DNA of 19,493 bases from Akkermansiaceae bacterium. Lineage in GTDB: Bacteria > Verrucomicrobiota > Verrucomicrobiia > Verrucomicrobiales > Akkermansiaceae. A program made the position numbers and the translations under genes. Below are positions 1 through 7,328 of this stretch, piece by piece (the first letter of the stretch is position 1; every line of letters begins with the position of its first letter). The notes below the pieces were generated by a model. It was not told the DNA's origin, ran no database searches, and saw only the letters and a list, made by a program, of their open reading frames with translations. Where the stretch lies: positions 1 through 19,493 of the forward strand of contig JABHEX010000204.1 in assembly GCA_018676385.1 (NCBI GenBank), in the 5' to 3' direction.

Positions 1-379
1 CCTCTGGATGAATCCATTTATACCGCCCAAACTCGGGGTGTTTTTGTCGTTCAAGATTAATCTCAGGAGCACCTTTCTTGAGTCGGCATAAATAATACGT
101 CTGGATCTGACCATCGTATTTTAATTTGTTTTTCTTCACCTGGTCTGGGTAGAGGTAGCTGTACCCAGCACGTTTTTCCAACACCTTATAGCTATTCCAA
201 GGCAGACCGATTTCTTCTTTCACTTCACGAGCCAGCGCCCTAATCATTTTCTCGCCCATATCGACGCCACCTTGTGGAAATTGCCAAGCGCCTTTCTTGC
301 CATGCCGCTCGCACACCAACAGCTTTCCCCGTCGGTTAAGAATAAGCGAGGCAACATTAGGGCGGTAACTGGCTGGCAT
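1..379 (-). CDS. rppH: RppH-like Nudix hydrolase (3' end beyond window)
   Basis: Read from the ATG whose complement is at 377-379, the frame stays open to the window edge, giving about 126 residues that begin MPASYRPNVASLILNRRGKL. It carries WQFPQGGVDMGE followed by a complete Nudix box (G-x5-E-x7-REVKEEIGL, roughly residues 38-60). Later segments (DGQIQTYYLCRL, then PEFGRYKWIHPE) resemble the RppH/Ap4A-hydrolase subfamily. RppH removes pyrophosphate from 5'-triphosphorylated RNA and starts decay; relatives cleave diadenosine polyphosphates, and sequence alone does not fully separate the two. An in-frame TGA lies upstream of this ATG and I see no other ATG between them, so the start is fairly secure. 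The C-terminal residues are missing only because the window ends. It is divergent from the gene at 474. Confidence 0.85.
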   Translation of the reverse strand, partial: MPASYRPNVASLILNRRGKLLVCERHGKKGAWQFPQGGVDMGEKMIRALAREVKEEIGLPWNSYKVLEKRAGYSYLYPDQVKKNKLKYDGQIQTYYLCRLKKGAPEINLERQKHPEFGRYKWIHPE

Positions 380-388
380 GACAGAGCT

Positions 389-417
389 AGTATGATAGAG
401 TGCAATTTCTCAATCAA
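389..417 (-). promoter_or_regulatory. Possible sigma-70 promoter for the Nudix gene
   Basis: On the minus strand TTGATT (412-417) and CATACT (389-394) are 17 bases apart, each matching 4 of 6 consensus bases, with the ATG 9 bases after the -10. The match is weak and the leader would be almost absent, so this is only a candidate. Confidence 0.22.
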
Positions 418-473
418 GGTTTTGACGAAACTTTGTTTATCAGCGAGAGTTTTATACCTAACCACTAAAACCT

Positions 474-1010
474 ATGAAATCATCACCTATATCTATTGCC
501 TCTCTTATTTTTGGTCTTGTATTGCTTCCTATGATAGCGAGCGCTCAAAATAACACTTCCAACAAATCAGCTAGCGAAGCAACAGGACCGAGACGATTCT
601 GGCAAGCCAGTCTGCCGGGAGGCAATTACATTGTGGCACTCGATCGCATATCCTCTATCAGCAAGCACGATTACGTACTAAATGGTAACCTCCGTGTTAC
701 CGAAGTTATCATCGATACCAATGGCAACGCCCTCGCACGCTTCTACTACATCATTCCTGTCACAGAGGATTCCGGCTCCAACGTCGGGGCAAGACTAACT
801 ACCAGGGGCAAAGAACTACTTGATAAAGTCGGCGAGCGCACTGGTGTCAATGCCAACACAGCCGTCGCAAAGCAATATCCCAACACCACCCACGCAAAAA
901 CAATTGAATTTAGAATTTCCGATGAGGGAAACTTAAACAAATTATTTGGTAGCGCCAGTAACGCCTGGATTAAAGGTATAGGAAGGAAATTTTCGATCAG
1001 AAACGAATAA
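474..1010 (+). CDS. Small secreted protein of unknown function
   Basis: This 178-residue protein is not recognised. It starts with a clear signal peptide (MKSSP, a hydrophobic stretch, then cleavage likely after ASA at residue 24). The mature part opens with a short Asn/Ser-rich linker. Next comes a compact region with a beta-strand-like pattern (FWQASLPGGNYIVALDRISSISKHDYVLNG, then LRVTEVIIDTNGNALARFYYIIPV, residues about 42-97), and a mixed C-terminal part. There is no lipobox and no internal membrane segment, so the product is probably soluble in the periplasm. No Shine-Dalgarno sequence precedes the ATG. It ends 7 bases from the stop of the convergent AsmA-like gene, with no obvious terminator between them. 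Function is unknown. Confidence 0.75.
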   Translation: MKSSPISIASLIFGLVLLPMIASAQNNTSNKSASEATGPRRFWQASLPGGNYIVALDRISSISKHDYVLNGNLRVTEVIIDTNGNALARFYYIIPVTEDSGSNVGARLTTRGKELLDKVGERTGVNANTAVAKQYPNTTHAKTIEFRISDEGNLNKLFGSASNAWIKGIGRKFSIRNE

Positions 1011-1017
1011 CTACACC

Positions 1018-2574
1018 TTACTCGTCTCCCTCGGCTTCATGCTTTTTTCTTGGAGCAACACCTGGAATGAGATCGAGGACGTTGCCTGCGCCCTCTCGGA
1101 TGATATCCACTCCCTCGCCCACTGCACCCGTGGGGTCGCCTTCGAAAATTTTGCCTGCCGCATCGACTGCCTTACTCGGTAGCTCGACGGCAGATCCATG
1201 AGCAAACTTGAGCGCCATTTTACCAGTCTCAGGAACGAGCTCGAACATCCTTTCTCCTGCAGCCGCAATCATGCGGCCCGTGAGATCCTCCTTGGGATTA
1301 TCGAGAGTGCCGGTAATGTGAAGCGGCGCCCACAGCAGCCCCATATCCCCACGTGAAAAAACCTTAGTTTCTGCACCCGGAATATGTGAAAGTGTACCTG
1401 GCACGATTCCCACACGGAAACGACCATTCAGCGTTTCCTTGTCCACCGTGATATTGCCCACAACACGAACCAATCCCTCACTAGCTATGACAATATCCTT
1501 GATATCGAGACGCTGACCCTCTTTCCAAAATTTAAACGTTGCCTCAGAGAGCACGAGATTACGAAACCTGCGAGTGTTGGAATACGCCGCAATGGTATCT
1601 AGTATCGGCAGAGCAGTTAGGACACCATCAGTAAGCTTTACCTTACCACGCAAAACGGTATTTTTGTTACCAGAGAGAACTTTAAATTTAGCATTCAGAT
1701 TTCCCATGATGGATTTCTGCCAGTTTGGCGGCACTAATTCCTCCGCCCTAACATCGCTAAGACTGCCGTATATTCCAAATTCATCACCCTCAAGCTCTCC
1801 ATTTAAGCTTAAACGGCCCCGCTTATAAACCTTAGCACTAGACTCCGTCAGAAAAATTCGTCCATTTCTCCACTTACCCCGCGCAGAGATCAGGTCAAGC
1901 TGAGATCCAAACCAATTGGTATCAATGAGTCCTCCAGTGAATAAAACATCGTAAGCACCTGCCGAGGACGAATCAATACGCACAGCAAGATCTCTAGCGC
2001 GCAGGCCACCCGCTGATGTCTTCAGATTGATGTCTGCACTGGCAACCTCGATAGAATCAAACTCCACTCGGTCAGGCAGCCAACCGGATAGCAAACCAGG
2101 TTCATTAGATGATAAAATTGCCGTGGTGTTGTCCTGATCGGCTTTGTTGGCTTGGCCATCCTCATTAGGCAAGGTGTTTATAAGCAAATTAAGTTGATTA
2201 ATACGAACATCTGAAACCTCCCACACTCCACGGCTAATACCACCAAGACCAATTTTTGCCTGAACACCATCTGCTTTTATTGCCCGAATATTTTGCCCGT
2301 TTTCCGATACAAATCCATCCGTACGAGCATCCATTCCCTGCCACTCAAACAGTTCAAAATGAGCTTCCGCACCTAAGGCACTACCAACAGTATCACTGAC
2401 GAAAATACGAAAATCATCGCTGTGCATGTACGACCTCAACCAAGAATAAACACCAAATCCTGTAAGAATAACACCCACGAGGAGTATTAATAAGATGCGC
2501 AAGACCCATTTACCAGCACGTGAGCTCTTCTTGCCGCCGCGTGCGGATTTCCTGCTTTGCGATCTCCTCGACAT
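1018..2574 (-). CDS. AsmA-like inner-membrane-anchored periplasmic protein
   Basis: From the chosen start the protein has 518 residues: a short Arg/Lys/Ser-rich cytoplasmic tail (MSRRSQSRKSARGGKKSSR), one membrane helix at about 23-45, then a long beta-rich periplasmic domain. The alternating pattern, with repeated phrases such as VWEVSDVRINQLNLLI and LVRVVGNITVDKETLNGRFRVGI and the C-terminal LHITGTLDNPKEDLTGRM, is typical of AsmA/DUF3971-type proteins, relatives of the bridge-like lipid-transfer proteins of the envelope. The exact role is inferred, not shown. A longer reading frame begins at 2673, but the residues it adds precede the basic tail plus helix that normally starts such proteins, and a perfect TATAAT at 2623-2628 would then lie inside the gene. 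I therefore place the start at 2574. It is divergent from the ABC exporter at 2682. Confidence 0.72.
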   Translation of the reverse strand: MSRRSQSRKSARGGKKSSRAGKWVLRILLILLVGVILTGFGVYSWLRSYMHSDDFRIFVSDTVGSALGAEAHFELFEWQGMDARTDGFVSENGQNIRAIKADGVQAKIGLGGISRGVWEVSDVRINQLNLLINTLPNEDGQANKADQDNTTAILSSNEPGLLSGWLPDRVEFDSIEVASADINLKTSAGGLRARDLAVRIDSSSAGAYDVLFTGGLIDTNWFGSQLDLISARGKWRNGRIFLTESSAKVYKRGRLSLNGELEGDEFGIYGSLSDVRAEELVPPNWQKSIMGNLNAKFKVLSGNKNTVLRGKVKLTDGVLTALPILDTIAAYSNTRRFRNLVLSEATFKFWKEGQRLDIKDIVIASEGLVRVVGNITVDKETLNGRFRVGIVPGTLSHIPGAETKVFSRGDMGLLWAPLHITGTLDNPKEDLTGRMIAAAGERMFELVPETGKMALKFAHGSAVELPSKAVDAAGKIFEGDPTGAVGEGVDIIREGAGNVLDLIPGVAPRKKHEAEGDE

Positions 2575-2622
2575 AAAAAGCAATCTAATAGAAGCTGTTA
2601 AATCTACAAGTTTTCTTCTCGT

Positions 2623-2630
2623 ATTATAAC
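2623..2630. promoter_or_regulatory. Overlapping divergent -10 elements
   Basis: The minus strand reads TATAAT at 2628-2623, which would serve the AsmA-like gene with a leader of about 40 bases. The plus strand reads TATAAC at 2625-2630, which could serve the ABC exporter with a leader of about 45 bases. The two share four base pairs. Neither has a convincing -35 at 16-18 bases, so this rests on the -10 match and position only. Confidence 0.35.
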
Positions 2631-2681
2631 GCAACTTTTCATAGATACTTCTGTTGCGCACCCTTACAACCACTACTACTC

Positions 2682-4496
2682 GTGCTAGAACTTAAAGACG
2701 TCTGTTTCGCAATCCAAAAAGATGGGGAACCACTAAATCTAATTGACGAGGTTTCCTTAAAAGTACCGCGCGGGCATTTCATGGCCATCGTTGGCCCTTC
2801 TGGATGCGGCAAAACCACGCTCCTAAAAACCATAGCCGGCCTCAACGAAGAGTCGGGGGGGGATTTGATCTGGGACGGTAGAAACCTCGCGCAAGAAAAA
2901 GACTTTGATCCTGCTGAAATTGGATATGTCCCCCAGTTTTCCATTGCTTATGATCAATTGACGGTAGACGAATCAATTGAATCTGCCACACGGCTGAGGG
3001 TGAAAATTAAGAATTTTAAGGAGCTAGATAATCGTATTGATCGTATCCTAGAAGAAACTGGACTTGCACCCCTTGCCGATCGTCCTGTGCAAGTGCTATC
3101 AGGTGGGCAAAAACGCCGACTCGGCCTAGCCATGGAGTTAGTGACTAGTCCTCACTTGTTACTTTGTGACGAGGTCACCTCTGGGCTCGATCCACGCTCA
3201 GAACGGGATATCGTAAGCCTGCTGCACCAGCTGTCCCGCACCGACGGGCGTACTGTGATTTCAGTCACCCACTCGCTAGCTCACCTAGAGCTGTATGATT
3301 CCATTTTGGTCCTGCACGAGGGCCGTGTGGCCTACCACGGCCCCCCAGAAGGGCTAACTCATTACTTTTCCGTAGATGATATGGAAGAGGTCTATCCACA
3401 ACTCGCAAAACAACGCTCTGAGAAATGGCAACAATCATGGCTCAAGCACAGAGATGCTTATTACAAAAAGCTCAACAACCGCCGTGACGATCTGATCAAA
3501 AAAGGAGAGCTTTCTGTGCCTGCGGAGGTCACAGCGAAGGATAATGAATCCGAACAAACAAACACCGAATCAGCATTACTGGAGGATCCTGATGCATCGC
3601 AACAAATTATGCGTGAAGTGGCCGAGCTAGTACGCACACCAAGTGTCGTAAGTCAGTTTTCAACTTTACTAAGCAGGCGCTGGAAAATTTTCTTCCGTGA
3701 CAAAGGCCAAGTGTTTCTGCAACTCGCAATTCTCGTTTGTTTTCCTGTTTTAGTTGCTCTTTTTAGTGAGCGAGGGAACGAGAATGTTAAAAAGTTCTCT
3801 GGTATTGACGAAGGCACGATTCACCGAATCGAAGAAGGCATCGAGGTTAACCAAAGCTACCTCAGCGTTGGCTCCGCGGTCTCCGGAATCGTAATGTTCC
3901 AAGTAGTGCTGCTATCATTGATGGGGTCTAACAACTCAGCCCGAGAAGTAGCCGGTGAACGCATGATCTACGAGAAAGAAAAATTCGGCGGTATCCGACC
4001 GAGTGCCTATCTAGGAAGTAAGGTTGTTTTCCTAGGCAGCCTGATTCTCATCCAATCATTGTGGATGGCTATTTTTGTTCAACAATTTTGGAAGTTTCCC
4101 GATGGCAGTGAAAGCGGATTTCTAGACCACACGGTGTTTTTAGTATTGGTCAACGGAGCCATGACTTTCATATGTCTCGGTATATCATCACTGATGAAAA
4201 CCGCAGAGCAATCCTCGCTTCTTTCCATTTATCTCGTGGGATTTCAACTCCCTCTCTCTGGTGCCGTGCTTGCACTACCAGAGACTATCGAACCACTAAG
4301 TCGTCCATTCATCTCTGCCTACTGGGCATGGTCAGGGAGTATTGACTCCATGAATCCAACCTACCGCAATGCCATTGATGCCGTAACGGAGACTTCCTTT
4401 CAGCCTGCCACCTCATGTCAGTATTTACTGATCATTCATATCGCTGTTGGACTGATCGCATCCTACATAGGCCTCAAGCGCCATCACTGGGACTAA
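2682..4496 (+). CDS. ABC exporter with ATPase and ABC-2 permease in one chain (ABCG/White-like half-transporter)
   Basis: The 604-residue protein begins with an ABC ATPase: Walker A GPSGCGKTT at 38-46, Q-loop around 83-85, signature LSGGQ at 139-143, Walker B plus D-loop LLLCDEVTSGLD at 159-170, and switch His197. A charged linker (about 235-325) joins it to an ABC-2 permease with membrane segments near 344-362, 395-415, 447-468, 482-505, 513-532 and 580-598. ATPase first and permease second is the ABCG/White half-transporter order, which normally works as a dimer and exports lipids or hydrophobic compounds; the substrate here is unknown. The GTG start is chosen because residues from MLELKDVCF match the usual first strand of the ATPase. 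It leads a same-strand run with the two periplasmic proteins that follow. Confidence 0.88.
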   Translation: MLELKDVCFAIQKDGEPLNLIDEVSLKVPRGHFMAIVGPSGCGKTTLLKTIAGLNEESGGDLIWDGRNLAQEKDFDPAEIGYVPQFSIAYDQLTVDESIESATRLRVKIKNFKELDNRIDRILEETGLAPLADRPVQVLSGGQKRRLGLAMELVTSPHLLLCDEVTSGLDPRSERDIVSLLHQLSRTDGRTVISVTHSLAHLELYDSILVLHEGRVAYHGPPEGLTHYFSVDDMEEVYPQLAKQRSEKWQQSWLKHRDAYYKKLNNRRDDLIKKGELSVPAEVTAKDNESEQTNTESALLEDPDASQQIMREVAELVRTPSVVSQFSTLLSRRWKIFFRDKGQVFLQLAILVCFPVLVALFSERGNENVKKFSGIDEGTIHRIEEGIEVNQSYLSVGSAVSGIVMFQVVLLSLMGSNNSAREVAGERMIYEKEKFGGIRPSAYLGSKVVFLGSLILIQSLWMAIFVQQFWKFPDGSESGFLDHTVFLVLVNGAMTFICLGISSLMKTAEQSSLLSIYLVGFQLPLSGAVLALPETIEPLSRPFISAYWAWSGSIDSMNPTYRNAIDAVTETSFQPATSCQYLLIIHIAVGLIASYIGLKRHHWD

Positions 4497-4534
4497 AAAT
4501 TTATCACACAATAATCATTATCCAATAATTCTCT

Positions 4535-4954
4535 ATGTCTCGTAGATCTCGATCCTCAACAGATAAAAAAAGTAAATTCACGGCCTATATCATCGTGGCT
4601 CTAGCAGTGATTGGAGCACTGATAGCAGGGAAATACTTTCTCGATAAACGTGCACAACACTTCTCTGATCTCACAGAGCTACCCGTGACAGACATCCAAA
4701 GTGGAGGCACCTCCCTTAGCGGCAATGTTTACAAAGTAACCGGTGAAATCTCTGAACGAAGAATCCTTCCTAATGACGGTGGTATTTTACTGAGTGTGGT
4801 CAGCACTCAGGGCGAAAAAAAATCCAGTCCAGTTCCCATATACATTCCGAAAGGTGTTGAAAAAATTAATTTAGAACGAAATCACGGCTACACGTTTAAA
4901 GTAGAAATCAATCGCGAAGGTTTACCCGTTGCTTTGGACATCAAAGCGCAGTAA
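4535..4954 (+). CDS. Membrane-anchored periplasmic protein of unknown function
   Basis: This 139-residue protein has a basic N-terminal tail (MSRRSRSSTDKKSK), one membrane helix at about 16-33, then a roughly 100-residue periplasmic domain with a beta-rich pattern (GNVYKVTGEISERRILPNDGGILLSVV, then YTFKVEINREGLPVALDIKAQ). The small all-beta look is compatible with an OB-like fold, but I cannot assign a family. It lies 38 bases after the ABC exporter and 30 bases before the large secreted protein, so the three are probably cotranscribed; it could be an accessory factor of the exporter, which is inference only. Its tail resembles that of the AsmA-like protein at 1018. No Shine-Dalgarno sequence is seen. 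Confidence 0.7.
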   Translation: MSRRSRSSTDKKSKFTAYIIVALAVIGALIAGKYFLDKRAQHFSDLTELPVTDIQSGGTSLSGNVYKVTGEISERRILPNDGGILLSVVSTQGEKKSSPVPIYIPKGVEKINLERNHGYTFKVEINREGLPVALDIKAQ

Positions 4955-4984
4955 AATAATCAAAAGTAATTCAAATTTAAATCG

Positions 4985-6946
4985 ATGAAAAAAGGTATAC
5001 GCATTCTTATCGCCACATTCACAGGTATAGCATTCCATGCTCATGGACAAGTTTATGATCCAGGCAATGGCGGTGGTGCAGCCAAATCACCAACACCAAA
5101 ATCTACAGGTGGCGATACCAACATCGTCAACCAGAAAAAAGACTCGAAGTCTCCATACGGTAGTGAGGTGCCATTTATTGACCCCACACAAGAAACAGTC
5201 ACTTTAATGGGGCACACATTCAATTTGGGTGACAACCGCCTCGGTGGCCAGTTCGAGGCTTTCTTGGCTGACTCTCCCAATGAATCCAAGGAAGCGCAGT
5301 TATACCGAAATACGATTAACGCCATACTAGACGCTGTATCACCACACACAAAAGGGATTTCCACATCCCAGAAGCTACGCAACGGGTTCGCTCTTCTGCC
5401 ACGCGCTGCATCATATCCTGGTGATGGGAAAATCTGCGACTCTCTCTCAAATGCCATATACGCGGCTATGCTATCAAAGGGGTCAGTTCGCAACTCAAAG
5501 GACTACATTTCCAACCTTGAAAAAGAAAAAAAACGCTTAATCTACAATGCGGATGTCGTTTCAAAAAAGAAAAGTCTCGTAGAGGGAACACCTGCTGCAA
5601 AAGGTGGTAAAAATGGCAAAAAGAAATCAACCAGTTCCGCACTCACAGCAAATTCCTATGAAGAGCAGGACATGCAAAAGCGCATCATAGAGATTGAGGC
5701 CCTAAAAAAACTCTACCAAGCAAAAGACGAGGTCAATCTCATCCAAGCAAAAATTCAGTATCAAGCGCTGCTCGCCCAACTCTTCGTGCAGCGACGCTTT
5801 GAGCACGTGGTGATCGGAACTCGTTTTTATAACCTTATTTTCCGTGATGGTGACAGTAAAATGCGGTTGAAAAAAGGGTCTGATGTTTCCAAATTTTTTA
5901 GTGAAGGACTTGGTGTTGACCCCACCGTAACTGGGCTTGATTCTGCTGCAAATGAAGCCATGCGTAAAGTCACCACCTTTGTTGCCGCCTTCCACAACCA
6001 CATCACCCACAATGAACTACACAGCGCTTCAAAGCGATTAACCGAAGCTTACGCAATTGGTGAATTTCTCCCCGTCGTCCAGACTGTCCCAGCAAATGAT
6101 AGAAGAAAAGTTCTAGAATATGTGCGGGATGGATATGCTCTCGTAAAAACTATGGATGTGCGTGACTATGCAAGTGCTAAGATATTGTTGGACAAACTTA
6201 AAAAGCGCTCATCCGATTTTGACTCCACAAAGGCAGAAGGCGCAATCGCAGCATACACAAGGGTATCCAATGGCCATCTGCGGGCGGCCAAAATAGCCCT
6301 AATGAAGGGAGATGAAGCTAAATTCCAACAGGAATTAAAAAACGCTACATCAGTTTGGCCTACCAACCCAAAGCTCGATGAAATAGACAAGCAGCTCGAT
6401 ACAATGATTGCTGATGGCGATGTTGGCAGAAAGCTTATCAATGACTTCGACCGCTTGCTCAGCGAGAATAACTTCCGCGAGATCTACAAGCGCCGGTTCG
6501 AGTTCATGCCAGTTGCACAAGCCGACGAAAAACGCTTTGACGCCATCAAACAAATCGTCAAAAACATCACTCGCATTGACACTACCATCCAGCTTGCGAA
6601 ACAGGCATCACTCGCTGGTAATGATTTTGCAGCTTGGGAGGCTCTCGCCGAGCTACGTGACGAATTTCCAAAGGATCCTGAGCTACTGCAGCGTCTTGAA
6701 AAGTTATCTTCGCGTGTTGCCGGCTTCACCGTAGCCCTATCAAAGGCAAAAGAGTTCGAGGAAAACGAGTTCAACCCACAAACAGGATCCGCTCTTGCAT
6801 GGTATATGGAAGCAAAACGGATCTATCCCGATAGCAAACACGCACTTAAAGGCATCGATCGTATGGCAGAGCGTATTTTAGCTGGTAACAGTAATACCTC
6901 CAACAACAATCAATTGGATAACCCAGCGGAAAACGACGACTTTTAA
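4985..6946 (+). CDS. Large secreted helical-repeat protein of unknown function
   Basis: The 653-residue protein starts with a signal peptide (MKKGIRILIATFTGIAFHAHG, cleavage likely before Gln22), then a Gly/Ser/Lys-rich linker. A predicted helical region follows (about 85-160), then a strongly charged coiled-coil-like segment (about 165-270) interrupted by a Lys/Gly run (KGGKNGKKKSTSS). The second half has spaced helix pairs resembling TPR-type units, for example HLRAAKIALMKGDEAKFQQ, LAGNDFAAWEALAELRDEFP, and SALAWYMEAKRIYPDSKHAL near the end. It closes with an Asn-rich tail. No enzyme motif is visible, so a scaffolding or binding role in the periplasm is the likeliest reading. It is the third gene of the run that begins with the ABC exporter. 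I do not recognise the family. Confidence 0.75.
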   Translation: MKKGIRILIATFTGIAFHAHGQVYDPGNGGGAAKSPTPKSTGGDTNIVNQKKDSKSPYGSEVPFIDPTQETVTLMGHTFNLGDNRLGGQFEAFLADSPNESKEAQLYRNTINAILDAVSPHTKGISTSQKLRNGFALLPRAASYPGDGKICDSLSNAIYAAMLSKGSVRNSKDYISNLEKEKKRLIYNADVVSKKKSLVEGTPAAKGGKNGKKKSTSSALTANSYEEQDMQKRIIEIEALKKLYQAKDEVNLIQAKIQYQALLAQLFVQRRFEHVVIGTRFYNLIFRDGDSKMRLKKGSDVSKFFSEGLGVDPTVTGLDSAANEAMRKVTTFVAAFHNHITHNELHSASKRLTEAYAIGEFLPVVQTVPANDRRKVLEYVRDGYALVKTMDVRDYASAKILLDKLKKRSSDFDSTKAEGAIAAYTRVSNGHLRAAKIALMKGDEAKFQQELKNATSVWPTNPKLDEIDKQLDTMIADGDVGRKLINDFDRLLSENNFREIYKRRFEFMPVAQADEKRFDAIKQIVKNITRIDTTIQLAKQASLAGNDFAAWEALAELRDEFPKDPELLQRLEKLSSRVAGFTVALSKAKEFEENEFNPQTGSALAWYMEAKRIYPDSKHALKGIDRMAERILAGNSNTSNNNQLDNPAENDDF

Positions 6947-7023
6947 GAGCAGCTACATTAGCACCTCAATGAGAGCCGTAAAAAATATCCTGAAATGCCC
7001 AGAAATTATCGGCATCAAAATTG

Positions 7024-7140
7024 AGCTCGTTTGTTAAAGCCCATTTCAAAATCAACTCTCCGAAGAGCAGATTCTTTTGAAATGAATTCAAAAAATAACC
7101 CTTCGTAGGAAGATCCCCTATTTGGCGGGCAAAACGAGCT
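7024..7140. repeat. Nested inverted-repeat element
   Basis: The outer arms are AGCTCGTTT (7024-7032) and its exact complement AAACGAGCT (7132-7140), extended inward by GCCC (7039-7042) with GGGC (7127-7130). Inside is a perfect 10-base-pair stem, CATTTCAAAA (7042-7051) with TTTTGAAATG (7075-7084). That stem is topped by CTCT/AGAG around a CCGA loop (7056-7067). A second small hairpin, CTTC/GAAG, lies at 7101-7112. TAAAGCC also recurs directly at 7035-7041 and 7143-7149. It could be a structured leader RNA, a small RNA or a degenerate miniature element; the sequence does not decide. Confidence 0.55.
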
Positions 7141-7226
7141 TCTAAAGCCTGTTTTTCTATACATCATGGTATGCGTTTGCCCTAAATGGGTGACAGTCAA
7201 ATTAATGCTATTTCACCCTCTTTTAC

Positions 7227-7254
7227 TTGCCAGAGGAGCTTTAATTTCTATTCT
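7227..7254 (+). promoter_or_regulatory. Candidate sigma-70 promoter of hppA
   Basis: TTGCCA (7227-7232, 5 of 6 to TTGACA) lies 16 bases before TATTCT (7249-7254, 4 of 6). This would give a leader of about 65 bases containing the small GC-rich hairpin. It is the best pair I found in the gap, but it is not strong. Confidence 0.3.
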
Positions 7255-7328
7255 CCCTCCCTCCCCAGCAGCCAGCGGCGCTGGGATTTGAATTTTAATC
7301 TAATCAAATCACCCACGGAACCATAACC

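Larger units (their letters stand above)
6947..7328. other. Gene-free region upstream of hppA
   Basis: This gap holds no convincing gene. A 61-codon minus-strand frame at 7015-7200 overlaps the inverted repeats and resembles nothing I know. The left half contains the nested inverted repeats annotated at 7024-7140. The right half has a pyrimidine-rich tract (about 7245-7266) and a small GC-rich hairpin, CCCAGC (7264-7269) with GCTGGG (7280-7285), in the presumed hppA leader. No T-rich terminator for the upstream run was found. Confidence 0.6.

Noticed and set aside
244..465. 73-codon minus-strand frame near the left edge
   Set aside because: It overlaps the Nudix gene in another frame; the Nudix frame carries a complete catalytic box and is the real gene.
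2575..2673. Longer N terminus for the AsmA-like protein (start at 2673)
   Set aside because: The extra 33 residues precede the usual basic tail plus membrane helix, and would put a perfect TATAAT inside the coding region and leave only 8 bases to the divergent gene.
7042..7084. The 10-base-pair hairpin as a terminator for the upstream three-gene run
   Set aside because: It is A/T-rich, lies about 95 bases after the last stop codon, and is not followed by a T-run on the plus strand.
7015..7200. 61-codon minus-strand frame upstream of hppA
   Set aside because: It covers the nested inverted repeats, which force a repetitive-looking product; no start signal or family resemblance was seen.
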